From contig NZ_JAGSNF010000003.1 of NCBI RefSeq assembly GCF_018139485.1, positions 310,001 through 374,000 on the forward strand: 64,000 nt of DNA, in the 5' to 3' direction. A program made the translations under genes and the position numbers. The stretch's first letter is position 1; each line of letters begins with the position of its first letter. This stretch comes from Phycicoccus avicenniae. Its GTDB lineage: Bacteria; Actinomycetota; Actinomycetes; Actinomycetales; Dermatophilaceae. The notes below the pieces were generated by a model. That model did not search any database and was not told the origin of the DNA. It saw nothing but the letters and a program-made list of their open reading frames with translations. Positions 9,556-16,717 of this stretch are shown here, piece by piece.

Positions 9556-9942
9556 TCAGGACAGCTGGGCCGTGTACGCGTCGGCGTCCATGAGGGCCTC
9601 GACGTCGGCGCCGTCGGCCGGGCGCAGCTCGTACATCCAGCCCTCGCCGTAGGGGTCGGTGTTCACGAGCTCCGGGGTGGCGTCCAGCGCGGGGTTGACC
9701 GCCGTGACCTCCCCCGAGACCGGGGCGTAGAGGTCGCTCACCGACTTCGTCGACTCGACCTCGCCGCAGGTGTCCCCCGCGGTCACGGTGTCGCCGACCC
9801 CCGGGAGGCTCACGTAGACGACGTCCCCGAGGGCCTCCTGGGCGAAGGAGGTGATCCCGACCCGCACGGTGTCGCCCTCGGTGCGCAGCCACTCGTGCTC
9901 GGCGGTGTAGCGCAGGCCTGCGGGGTACTCGAGGTCGCTCAT
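9556..9942 (-). CDS. gcvH: Glycine cleavage system H protein
   Basis: Lipoyl carrier of the glycine cleavage complex, shuttling the aminomethyl intermediate between the P, T and L proteins. At 128 residues it has the usual length. The lipoylated lysine is K66 in VESTKSVSDLYAP. The N-terminal YTAEHEWLR and the VGITSFAQEALGDVVYVSLP block are diagnostic. The ATG at 9942 gives the usual protein start. It sits 29 nt after the DUF881 gene and ahead of garA, away from gcvP; the two gcv genes are separated by four regulator genes, as in mycobacteria. Confidence 0.97.
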   Translation of the reverse strand: MSDLEYPAGLRYTAEHEWLRTEGDTVRVGITSFAQEALGDVVYVSLPGVGDTVTAGDTCGEVESTKSVSDLYAPVSGEVTAVNPALDATPELVNTDPYGEGWMYELRPADGADVEALMDADAYTAQLS

Positions 9943-9971
9943 GGTGCTCCAGTCTCGCGGCGCCGGCCGCG

Positions 9972-10730
9972 TCAGGGGGTCGAGGGGACGGGGCGAGCGT
10001 ACTGAGGCGTGGTGACGGTGAGCAACGCGTCGACCTCGACCCGGTCGACGATCTCGACGTCGGCCTGGGCACCGACCCGTCGGACGGTCGCCGTGACGCC
10101 GCCGGGGATCTGCATCGCGCCGGCGAGGGTGTTCGCGTCACCGATGGCACGGATGACGTAGGGCGGCTGGACGAGGCTGCCCGAGACCGAGATCCCGTCG
10201 GTCGTGTCCTCCAGCCAGGTGCCGGCGACGACACGGACGTCACCGACCTGGATGGCCTCGGCCCCGGCGTCCCGCAGCTCCTGGATCGCGTCGAGGAGGA
10301 CGGTGAAGCGCACCTGCTGGGTGGGGTCCTCGATGCGCAGCACGATGCCCGGACCGGTGGCGGGCGCCGTCCCGGCGAGGACGCCGAGCGCGTCGACCCG
10401 CTCCTGGGCCGCCCGCTGGGCCTCCTCCTCGCTCGTCGACCGGCTCTCGAGCCGCTCGAGCGAGGTCTGCAGCTCGCGGACCTCGTCGCCGAGCCGCTCG
10501 CCGTCCTGGTCGACGTCGGCGAAGATCCGCACGAGCTCGTCCTCGCGGAGGGTCTCCAGGCCCTGGACCGAGGTCTGGCGGACCTGGGCGATGATCGCGA
10601 ACCCGAGGGCGACGGCGAGCAGCATCGCGAGGAGGTTGGACCGGCTCGGGGTCGGCGCCCCCGCCCGCCGCAGCCGGGCCCACGCGTGCCGGGCGTCCTG
10701 CGGGGGGCTGCCCCGTCGCTCCGCCGTCAT
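9972..10730 (-). CDS. DUF881 membrane protein (second of pair)
   Basis: A 252-residue protein of the DUF881 family, function unknown. A single transmembrane segment lies at about residues 31-48 (LLAMLLAVALGFAIIAQV), followed by a coiled coil (residues 60-105) and an extracytoplasmic alpha/beta domain with the family core PATGPGIVLRIED and DAGAEAIQVGDVRVVAGTWL. The ATG at 10730 overlaps the sbp stop (ATGA). It is paired with a second DUF881 gene on the other side of sbp; this triplet next to a CDP-alcohol phosphatidyltransferase is conserved in actinobacteria (Rv1822-Rv1825). A membrane complex linked to envelope or division is inference. Confidence 0.88.
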   Translation of the reverse strand: MTAERRGSPPQDARHAWARLRRAGAPTPSRSNLLAMLLAVALGFAIIAQVRQTSVQGLETLREDELVRIFADVDQDGERLGDEVRELQTSLERLESRSTSEEEAQRAAQERVDALGVLAGTAPATGPGIVLRIEDPTQQVRFTVLLDAIQELRDAGAEAIQVGDVRVVAGTWLEDTTDGISVSGSLVQPPYVIRAIGDANTLAGAMQIPGGVTATVRRVGAQADVEIVDRVEVDALLTVTTPQYARPVPSTP

Positions 10731-11059
10731 GCGTCGAACAGGTGCCGCCGGATCGAGGCGACGTTGGAGAAGATCCGCACCCCGAGCACGACGACGACGC
10801 CCGTCGAGAGCTGGCTGCCGACGCCGAGCTTGTCCCCGAGGAAGACGATGAAGGCCGCGACGACGACGTTGGAGAGGAACGAGACGACGAACACCTTGTC
10901 GCTGAAGATCCCGTCGAGGATCGCCCGGACGGCGCCGAACACGGCGTCGAGCGCCGCGATGACCGCGATCGGGAGGTAGGGCTGGAGCCAGACGGGGACC
11001 GCGGGCTGCAGGAGGAGCCCGATGAGGATGCCCAGGGCGAGGCCGATGGCTGGGATCAC
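10727..11059 (-). CDS. sbp: Small basic protein, DUF1290 (Sbp)
   Basis: A 110-residue integral membrane protein of the DUF1290/small-basic-protein family. Three to four hydrophobic segments fill most of the chain (residues 1-17, 27-45, 56-74 and 80-95), with conserved AALDAVFGAVRAILDG and FSNVASIRRHLF near the end. The GTG start overlaps the upstream DUF881 stop (GTGA), and its own stop overlaps the next DUF881 start (ATGA), so all three products are made together. In Bacillus the gene lies in the ftsA-ftsZ region, which hints at a division role. The function is not established. Confidence 0.9.
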   Translation of the reverse strand: MIPAIGLALGILIGLLLQPAVPVWLQPYLPIAVIAALDAVFGAVRAILDGIFSDKVFVVSFLSNVVVAAFIVFLGDKLGVGSQLSTGVVVVLGVRIFSNVASIRRHLFDA

Positions 11060-11997
11060 GAGCCGTCCTCCGGGTCGGTGCTGGTGTCGGCACCTCGCGT
11101 CGGTGCGGTGCCAGTATCCATGATCCGCGCGTACCGCGTCGTCAGGCCGGAGGCCGCGGGCACCGCGAGGTCGTCGGACACCTCGCGTTCGACCCGGATG
11201 CCGAACGAGCTGTCGAGGGTGGAGACGTAGCTGCCGCCCGGGCCGTCGGCGAAGTCGGTGGGGAGCGAGGTCGGGTCACCGAGGGCGGTGACCGTGTAGG
11301 GCCGTGCGAGGGGGCGGTTGTCGACGACGATGGCGGCACCCGCGAACCGGATCGCCGAGACCGACGTCAGGCGCTGCCCGTTGATGCTCACCGCCTCGGC
11401 ACCCGCCTCCCACAGGGCGTTGACGACGAACTGGAGGTCGCGGGAGTTGACCCGTCCCTCGTCGCCGCCGTCCGCGGCGTCCTGGTCGACGTCCGGCGCG
11501 TCGTCGAGGACGATCGAGAGCCCCGGCCCCTCGAGGGGCAGCGCCCCGACGGCGACCGCGAGGTCGCGGGTGCGGGCCGCCTCACCGCCCCCCACCTGCT
11601 CGGCCTCGAGGGTGGTGACCCGTCCCTGGAGGTCCTGCGCCCGGGCCGAGAGGTCCTCGACCTCGGCACGGCGCTGCTCGATCTGGTCGACGAGGTCGGC
11701 CCGTGCCGCCGCCCGGGGGCTGTCGGTCGCGGTGAGGTTGGAGGCGGCGACCCCGACGACGAGGCCGAGGGCCAGCGCCGCGGCGGTGAGCCGGGGCGAG
11801 CGGAGCGAGGTGGCCCGGGGCTCCCCCGCCGCCTCCCGCCGGTCAGCGGCGGCCTGGTACCCCGGGTCGAGGGGCCGCTCCATCATCGTGCGGATGAGCG
11901 TCATCGACGCGTCCGGCCGCCGGTCGGGGCGGCGACCGGCGCGGACCTCCTCGCGGGTCCTCGGACGCCCGGGGTCGGGGGCGTCCGGGGTGCTCAT
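11056..11997 (-). CDS. DUF881 membrane protein (first of pair)
   Basis: A 313-residue DUF881 protein. An Arg/Pro-rich cytoplasmic N-terminus of about 75 residues precedes one transmembrane segment (LTAAALALGLVVGVAAS, about residues 73-90), a coiled coil (about 95-135) and the extracytoplasmic DUF881 domain (PLEGPGLSIVLDDAP, EAGAEAVSINGQRLTSVSAI). The ATG at 11997 overlaps the pgsA stop (ATGA). It resembles the partner at 9972-10730 in architecture but has a longer cytoplasmic tail, suggesting distinct partners. Possible coiled-coil pairing between the two is inference. Function unknown. Confidence 0.87.
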   Translation of the reverse strand: MSTPDAPDPGRPRTREEVRAGRRPDRRPDASMTLIRTMMERPLDPGYQAAADRREAAGEPRATSLRSPRLTAAALALGLVVGVAASNLTATDSPRAAARADLVDQIEQRRAEVEDLSARAQDLQGRVTTLEAEQVGGGEAARTRDLAVAVGALPLEGPGLSIVLDDAPDVDQDAADGGDEGRVNSRDLQFVVNALWEAGAEAVSINGQRLTSVSAIRFAGAAIVVDNRPLARPYTVTALGDPTSLPTDFADGPGGSYVSTLDSSFGIRVEREVSDDLAVPAASGLTTRYARIMDTGTAPTRGADTSTDPEDGS

Positions 11998-12590
11998 GCC
12001 GGCACCGGCCGCCCGCCGACGACGAGCCGGCGCAGCTGGACCGCGTAGAGGATGCCCGCCAGCCAGTAGAGGCAGATGCCCCACCACGCGAAGCCCCACG
12101 CGACCGGCTCGGCGACGCGGGCCGCCGTGGAGTCCCCGTCGGCGAGCAGGAGCAGCGGGAAGGCGTAGAGGAGGTTGAAGGTCGCCGCCTTGCCCGCGAA
12201 GTGGACGGGCAGGCCGGTCCAGCCGTGGCGCTTGGCGACGACCATGACCACGGCCATGAAGACCTCGCGACCGAAGAGCACCGCGACGAGCCACCAGGGC
12301 ACGACGTCCCGCCAGGCGAGGCCGAGGAGGGTCGAGGCGATGAACAGCCGGTCCGCGACGGGGTCGAGGAGCTGGCCCAGGCGGGACTCGAGCTGGTAGG
12401 TCCGTGCGATCCGGCCGTCGAGGTAGTCGGTGACGCCGGAGGCGGCGAGGAGGACGATGGCGAGGACGTCACGCTCGGTGAGGATGGCCCAGAGGAAGAC
12501 GGGCACGAGGACGAGACGCAGCGCGGACAGCACGTTCGGCAGCGTCACGACGCTCGCACTCACCCGGCGCCCCGGCGTCTCTCCCGCCAT
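11994..12590 (-). CDS. pgsA: CDP-alcohol phosphatidyltransferase (PgsA2-like)
   Basis: Membrane enzyme that joins a CDP-diacylglycerol phosphatidyl group to an alcohol, probably glycerol-3-phosphate or phosphatidylglycerol. The full family signature D-x2-D-G-x2-A-R-x8-G-x3-D-x3-D is present (TDYLDGRIAR, then G and DPVAD). Five to six transmembrane segments fit in 198 residues. The ATG at 12590 is chosen because the protein then begins a few residues before the first membrane helix, as in relatives; the ribosome-binding site is weak and a longer form is possible. It is the counterpart of Rv1822 and heads the DUF881-sbp-DUF881 operon. Exact substrate uncertain. Confidence 0.88.
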   Translation of the reverse strand: MAGETPGRRVSASVVTLPNVLSALRLVLVPVFLWAILTERDVLAIVLLAASGVTDYLDGRIARTYQLESRLGQLLDPVADRLFIASTLLGLAWRDVVPWWLVAVLFGREVFMAVVMVVAKRHGWTGLPVHFAGKAATFNLLYAFPLLLLADGDSTAARVAEPVAWGFAWWGICLYWLAGILYAVQLRRLVVGGRPVPA

Positions 12591-12658
12591 GGCGCCACTG
12601 TATGCGTAGCGGTGCCCGGCCGTGGGAGGCGGCCGGCCCGTCGCCGGTGGCCCGTCCC

Positions 12659-12664
12659 TAGGGT
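12659..12664 (+). promoter_or_regulatory. Candidate -10 box of patB (leaderless)
   Basis: TAGGGT ends 6 nt before the patB ATG at 12671, the spacing expected if transcription starts at the start codon. No Shine-Dalgarno sequence is present. Confidence 0.5.
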
Positions 12665-12670
12665 GGGCCC

Positions 12671-13822
12671 ATGACGGCCGCACTCCTCGGTGGCTCCGAG
12701 GCCACCCTCCGCCGGGACCGCACGAGCGTCAAGTGGGTCGCGTACCCACCGGACGTCCTGCCGTTGTGGGTCGCCGAGATGGACGTCGCCCCGTGCCCCG
12801 CGGTCGTGCGGGCCGTCACCGACGCCGTGACCCGCGGCGACACCGGGTACGGCTGGGCCCCGCGCTACGCCGCCGAGGTGGCGCGCTACGCCGCCGACCG
12901 GTGGGGCTGGCGGATCGACGCCTCGGCGACGCTCGTCGTCGCCGACGTCATGATCGGCGCGAGCGAGGTGCTGCGCCTGCTCACCGACGAGGGCGGCCCG
13001 GTCGTCGTCTCGCCCCCGGTCTACGACTCGTTCTTCGGGTTCGTCGAGGCCATCGGTCGTCGCCGGGTCGACGCCCCGCTGGGGGCCGACGGTCGGCTCG
13101 ACCTCGCGGTGCTCGAGGAGGCCTTCCGCTCCGCGACCGCGGGCGGCGAGCGGGCGGCCTACCTGCTGTGCAACCCGCAGAACCCCACGGGAGCGGTCCA
13201 CACCCGCGAGGAGCTGACGGACCTCGCGACGCTCGCCGAGCGGTACGGGGTCCGGGTCGTCAGCGACGAGATCCACGCTCCTCTCACCTACCCCGGCGGC
13301 CCGGACGCGACCCCGTACCTCACCGTGCCGGGCGGCGAGCGGGGCATCGCGGTGTTCTCCCCGTCCAAGGGCTGGAACCTCGCCGGGCTGAAGTCGGCGC
13401 TCGTCGTCGGCGGGTCGGCCGCGCGGCAGGACGTGCGGGCGCTGCACGAGGTCCACACCCACGGCTCGTCGCACCTCGGCGAGATCGCCCACGTCGCCGC
13501 CCTGCGCGACGGCCGGGACTGGCACGACCGGCTCATGGCCGAGCTCGCGGCCAACCGCGACCTGCTCGGGCGGCTGCTCGCCGAGCACCTGCCGGACGTG
13601 CGCTGGACCCCGCCCGAGGCGACGTACCTCGCGTGGCTCGACTGCCGTGGGCTCGGCCTCGGCGACGACCCGGCGGCCGTGTTCCGGGAGCGCGGCCGCG
13701 TCGCCCTCGGCTCGGGCCCGCGCTACGGGGCCGACGCCGGACGCGGCTTCGTCCGCCTCAACCTCGCGACCTCGCCCGGGATCGTCGAGGAGGCCGTGCG
13801 CCGGATGGCCCGGTCGGTCTGA
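12671..13822 (+). CDS. patB: PatB/MalY-type PLP aminotransferase (C-S lyase)
   Basis: Fold-type I PLP enzyme of the MalY/PatB family (cystathionine beta-lyase-like), 383 residues. The usual reaction is beta-elimination of cystathionine or cysteine conjugates, giving homocysteine or thiols. Motifs: GYGWAPRYAAEVARY near residue 60, substrate/PLP motif NPQNPTG near 171, DEIHAPL near 200, and the PLP lysine in SPSKGWNLAGLK near 237. The C-terminal arginine is in RLNLATSP. It is divergent from pgsA across an 80-nt gap and appears to be translated from a leaderless message. It could act in methionine synthesis or in sulfur-compound breakdown. Confidence 0.9.
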   Translation: MTAALLGGSEATLRRDRTSVKWVAYPPDVLPLWVAEMDVAPCPAVVRAVTDAVTRGDTGYGWAPRYAAEVARYAADRWGWRIDASATLVVADVMIGASEVLRLLTDEGGPVVVSPPVYDSFFGFVEAIGRRRVDAPLGADGRLDLAVLEEAFRSATAGGERAAYLLCNPQNPTGAVHTREELTDLATLAERYGVRVVSDEIHAPLTYPGGPDATPYLTVPGGERGIAVFSPSKGWNLAGLKSALVVGGSAARQDVRALHEVHTHGSSHLGEIAHVAALRDGRDWHDRLMAELAANRDLLGRLLAEHLPDVRWTPPEATYLAWLDCRGLGLGDDPAAVFRERGRVALGSGPRYGADAGRGFVRLNLATSPGIVEEAVRRMARSV

Positions 13823-13828
13823 GCCGCA

Positions 13829-13844
13829 GGCGTCTTCCGACGCC
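13829..13844 (+). terminator. Small hairpin after patB
   Basis: GGCGTC-TTCC-GACGCC, a 6-bp perfect stem with a tetraloop, begins 7 nt after the patB stop. It is weak and has no T-tract. Confidence 0.3.
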
Positions 13845-13850
13845 CGCTCG

Positions 13851-13882
13851 GACACATTTGTTTCATCACTGGACAAAAGCCT
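13851..13882 (+). promoter_or_regulatory. AT-rich regulatory patch upstream of thuA-like gene
   Basis: This patch of about 30 bases is unusually AT-rich for the window and contains a dyad, TTTGT ... ACAAA, with about 12 bases between the arms. It is the likely promoter/operator of the secreted ThuA-domain gene. The spacing resembles regulator half-sites, but no specific family can be assigned. Confidence 0.35.
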
Positions 13883-13957
13883 CCGTCAGGGGCAGGCTCG
13901 TCGGCGGCAGCCCGGGTCCGCCCGGTCCCGGGACAGTGACGACCAGGGAGAACCAGC

Positions 13958-15100
13958 ATGACCTCGACACAACGACGTGTCCGTCGGCCGCTCGCGGCCC
14001 TCGGAGCCCTCTCCGGCATGGTGCTCGGCCTCGGGATCGCGCCCGCGGTCGCCGAGGAGGAGACGGCAGGCGAGGAGTACAAGGTCCTCGTCGTCGGCGA
14101 GACGCTCGGCTTCCGGCACTCGCACATCGACGAGACGACGCACGCGGTCATCGACCTCGGTGAGGAGCACGGCTTCTCCGTCGACGTGTGGGACCCGCCG
14201 AACACCTCCGGCGGCTGGTGGGGGCCCGGCTCCCCCGGCCAGCCGGAGCTGACGATGGACAGCACCCCCTTCACGAGCGCCGCCGACCTCTCGCAGTACG
14301 CGACGATCGTCTTCGCCTCGCCGGTCGACAACACCAACGACCTCGACCCGGACAAGCCGCGGCTGCTCGACGACGCCGAGCTCGCCGCCTTCCAGGGCTA
14401 CATGCGCGCCGGTGGCGGTTACGTCGGCCTCCACGCGGCGACCGACACGATGCACACCGTCCCCTGGTACAGCGAGCTGACCGGCGGCGGGGCCCGGTTC
14501 GCCGGCCACCCGCGGCAGCAGACGGCGACGATGCGGGTCGAGAGCCCGACGCACCCCTCGACCGAGCACCTGCCGCTGGAGTGGACCCGCTTCGACGAGT
14601 GGTACAACTACACGTCCAACCCGCGCGACGACGTCCACGTCCTCATGACGCTGGACGAGTCGACGTACGAGGGCGGCACGATGGGCGCGGACCACCCGAT
14701 CGCCTGGTGCCACAACTTCGAGGGCGGCCGCTCCTGGTACGAGGGCGCCGGCCACGTCGACGAGTCCTACTCCGACCCGCTCTTCGTCGAGCACATGCTC
14801 AAGGGCATCGAGTGGACCGCCGGTGTCGTCGAGGGCGGCGGCAACTGCGTGACCTTCGACGAGGTGGAGTCCCTCGTGGACGGCGCCGACGGCCGCGGCT
14901 CCAAGGCCCTCGCCCCGAAGGTGGAGGCGGCGCTCGCCGCCGCCGAGAGCGCGGCGGACGCCGGTGACCGCGCCACCGCCGTGAAGCACCTGCGCAAGGC
15001 CCGCGGCATGGCGCACGGGCTCGGCGGCGGGGCCCACGTCTCGGAGAAGGTGTCCGACCTCCTCGAGTGGCAGGAGGGCCTGGCCGCCCACGGCATGTGA
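13958..15100 (+). CDS. Secreted ThuA-domain protein
   Basis: A 380-residue protein with a Sec signal peptide (basic RRVRRP, hydrophobic core residues 11-30, cleavage probably after AVA at about 32). It is followed by a ThuA/trehalose-utilisation-type glutamine-amidotransferase-like domain (about residues 40-285) with the characteristic VVGETLGFRHSHI, GGGYVGLHAATDT, HPSTEHLP and PIAWCHNFEGGRSWYEGAGH blocks. The last 80 residues form an Ala/Lys-rich helical hairpin. ThuA-like proteins occur in sugar catabolism and often as secreted domains of carbohydrate-active enzymes; the biochemical role is unproven. A GGGAGAA ribosome-binding site precedes the ATG. The gene is monocistronic and followed by a strong hairpin. 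Confidence 0.88.
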   Translation: MTSTQRRVRRPLAALGALSGMVLGLGIAPAVAEEETAGEEYKVLVVGETLGFRHSHIDETTHAVIDLGEEHGFSVDVWDPPNTSGGWWGPGSPGQPELTMDSTPFTSAADLSQYATIVFASPVDNTNDLDPDKPRLLDDAELAAFQGYMRAGGGYVGLHAATDTMHTVPWYSELTGGGARFAGHPRQQTATMRVESPTHPSTEHLPLEWTRFDEWYNYTSNPRDDVHVLMTLDESTYEGGTMGADHPIAWCHNFEGGRSWYEGAGHVDESYSDPLFVEHMLKGIEWTAGVVEGGGNCVTFDEVESLVDGADGRGSKALAPKVEAALAAAESAADAGDRATAVKHLRKARGMAHGLGGGAHVSEKVSDLLEWQEGLAAHGM

Positions 15101-15146
15101 GCGACCCCGCGGGGCCGGTGCATCGAGCCGTGCCTCGCCCACTCGT

Positions 15147-15186
15147 GTGGAGGATCTCCGGGGTCAGGGCCCCGGAGATCCTCCAC
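15147..15186 (+). terminator. 17-bp perfect stem-loop after the ThuA gene
   Basis: Arms 15147-15163 and 15170-15186 are perfectly complementary over 17 bp with a 6-nt loop (TCAGGG). It lies 47 nt after the stop codon and has no T-tract. Likely a terminator or 3' stabilising structure. Confidence 0.55.
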
Positions 15187-15207
15187 GCGGGCCGTCGGAC
15201 CACGACG

Positions 15208-15258
15208 AAACCCCCGAACCTGACGGTTCGGGGGTTTCCGATGTCGTGAGACATCACA
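15208..15258 (+). mobile_element. Right-end remnant of an older IS481-family copy
   Basis: Contains a 13-bp perfect hairpin (15208-15220 / 15225-15237, AAACCCCCGAACC arm, TGAC loop) followed by 21 bases (15238-15258) matching, with one mismatch, the right terminus of the intact element at 16545-16565. Layout and hairpin position copy the right end of the neighbouring IS but the hairpin arm has diverged, so it is a related, older copy otherwise deleted. Confidence 0.6.
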
Positions 15259-15273
15259 GCGTCGGGCTGACAG
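15238..15273 (+). repeat. 36-bp direct repeat, left copy
   Basis: Matches 16545-16580 at 35 of 36 positions (G/C difference at the ninth base). It consists of an IS right terminus (21 bp) plus 15 bp, GCGTCGGGCTGACAG, shared with the 3' end of tRNA-Pro. Confidence 0.9.
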
Positions 15274-15343
15274 TGTCGAGTCTCAGGACATCGGCAAGGG
15301 ATGTCTCAAGACATAGGCAACACCCCGGCGGTGCGATGCGGGG

Positions 15344-16530
15344 GTGTCGAAAGCCAGGCTGGTCATCACCGCCGTCACCGTCCAAGGGCTCTCCCAGGCC
15401 GAGACTGCCCGCCGGTACGGGCTCTCCCAGGCGTGGGTGTCCCGACTGGTGGCGCGTTACCGGGTCGAGGGCGAGGCGGCGTTCGAACCCCGCTCCCGGC
15501 GCCCGCGCACGTCTCCGACCGCGACTGCGGGACCGGTGGTGACCGCGGTCCTGGCCGAACGGGACCGGCTCGTCGCCTCAGGGCACGACGCCGGCCCGGA
15601 GACCATCGCCTGGCACCTGCAGCGGGCCGGGCTGCCGGCGCCGTCACGGGCGACGATCGCGCGCCTGCTGACCCGGCACGACCGGGTGGTCCCGGCGCCG
15701 AAGAAGAAGCCCAAGTCCGCCTACCGCCGCTTCGCCGCCGAGCAGCCCAACGAGTGCTGACAGTCCGACTTCACCCACGTCACCCTCGCCGACGGCAGCC
15801 AGGTCGAGGTCATCACCTGGCTGGACGACCACTCCAGGATGGCGTTGCACGTCTCGGCCCACCGACGCGTGACCGGCGCGATCGTCCTCGCCACCTTCCG
15901 GGCCGCGGTCGCCGAGCACGGCTGCCCCGCATCGACGTTGACCGACAACGGGATGGTGTACACGGTGCGCCACTCCTCCCACCGGGTCCGCGGCGGCCGC
16001 AACGCGTTCGAGACCGAGCTCGCCACCCTCGGCGTCACCCAGAAGAACGGCCGCGGCAACCACCCCCAGACCCAGGGCAAGGTCGAACGCTTCCAACAGA
16101 CCCTCAAGACCTGGCTCACCCGGCAACCCGACCCGCCGGCGACCATCGAGGACCTCCACGCCCGGCTCGAGGACTTCCGGCACGCCTACAACCACGACCG
16201 CCCCCACCGGGCCCTGGACCGGCGCACCCCCGCCGCCGCGTACACCGCCCGCCCCAAAGCCGCACCCCCGGCCGGCGAACCTGCGGACCGGACCCACACC
16301 CGCGTCCGCCACGACAAGGTCAACAACGGCAAGATCACCCTCCGCCACGGCGGGACCCTGTACTCCATCGGCCTCGGACGAGCCTTCACCGGAACCGCGC
16401 CGTCACCATCCTCGTCCACGGCCTGCACATCACCGTCCTCGACGCCACCACCGGCGAAGTCCTCCACGAGCTCACCCTCGACCCCACCCGCCGGTACCAA
16501 CCCCAGAACAGCAAAAAGCCCGAACCCTGA
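15344..16530 (+). pseudogene. IS481-family transposase, broken by a nonsense codon and a frameshift
   Basis: The intact reading would be about 395 residues. The N-terminal helix-turn-helix (LSQAETARRYGLSQAWVSRL, then ATIARLL) is in 15344-15757. TGA at 15758-15760 falls where IS481 proteins carry a Trp (PNEC-stop-QSDFTHV in place of PNE-x-W-Q-x-D). The same frame continues with the DDE core: D in QSDFTHV, D in TLTDNGMVY and E in KVERFQQTLKTW. Near base 16396 a one-base deletion moves the C-terminus (AVTILVHGLHITVLD ... LTLDPTRRY) to the next frame, ending at 16530. The GTG start follows a purine-rich GGGGG. Two lesions make an active product very unlikely. Confidence 0.88.
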
Positions 16531-16540
16531 GGGTTCGGGC
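16518..16540 (+). terminator. Transposase terminator hairpin with the stop codon as loop
   Basis: Arms GCCCGAACCC (16518-16527) and GGGTTCGGGC (16531-16540) are perfectly complementary. The 3-nt loop is the TGA stop of the transposase frame. An A-run precedes it and CTT follows. Confidence 0.6.
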
Positions 16541-16544
16541 CTTG

Positions 16545-16568
16545 CCGATGTCCTGAGACATCACAGCG

Positions 16569-16580
<12 letters not shown>
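16545..16580 (+). repeat. 36-bp direct repeat, right copy
   Basis: Partner of 15238-15273. Its last 12 bases are the 3' end of tRNA-Pro (T-stem end, acceptor strand and discriminator). Confidence 0.9.
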
Positions 16581-16642
<62 letters not shown>

Positions 16643-16717
16643 TGGCTGCCCCCTCTCGAGGGCGGTCGAAACCTTATCCCACCGAAGCCGGGGCGGCCCA
16701 ATCGCCCCGGCCCGTGG

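Larger units (their letters stand above)
15274..16565 (+). mobile_element. IS481-family insertion sequence (inactivated)
   Basis: A 1292-bp element bounded by 26-bp imperfect terminal inverted repeats (15274-15299 and 16540-16565, 23 of 26 matching, core GTCTCAGGACATCGGCAAGG). It is flanked by the identical 15-mer GCGTCGGGCTGACAG at 15259-15273 and 16566-16580, a long target duplication that overlaps the 3' acceptor end of tRNA-Pro. It encodes one DDE transposase with a nonsense codon and a frameshift. Boundaries rest on the inverted repeats and the flanking duplication. Confidence 0.85.

Noticed and set aside
15301-16530. A 409-codon frame over the transposase region read as one protein
   Set aside because: Only its last 45 codons match the transposase C-terminus; the rest is out of frame with the HTH and DDE motifs and only shows where the frameshift lies.
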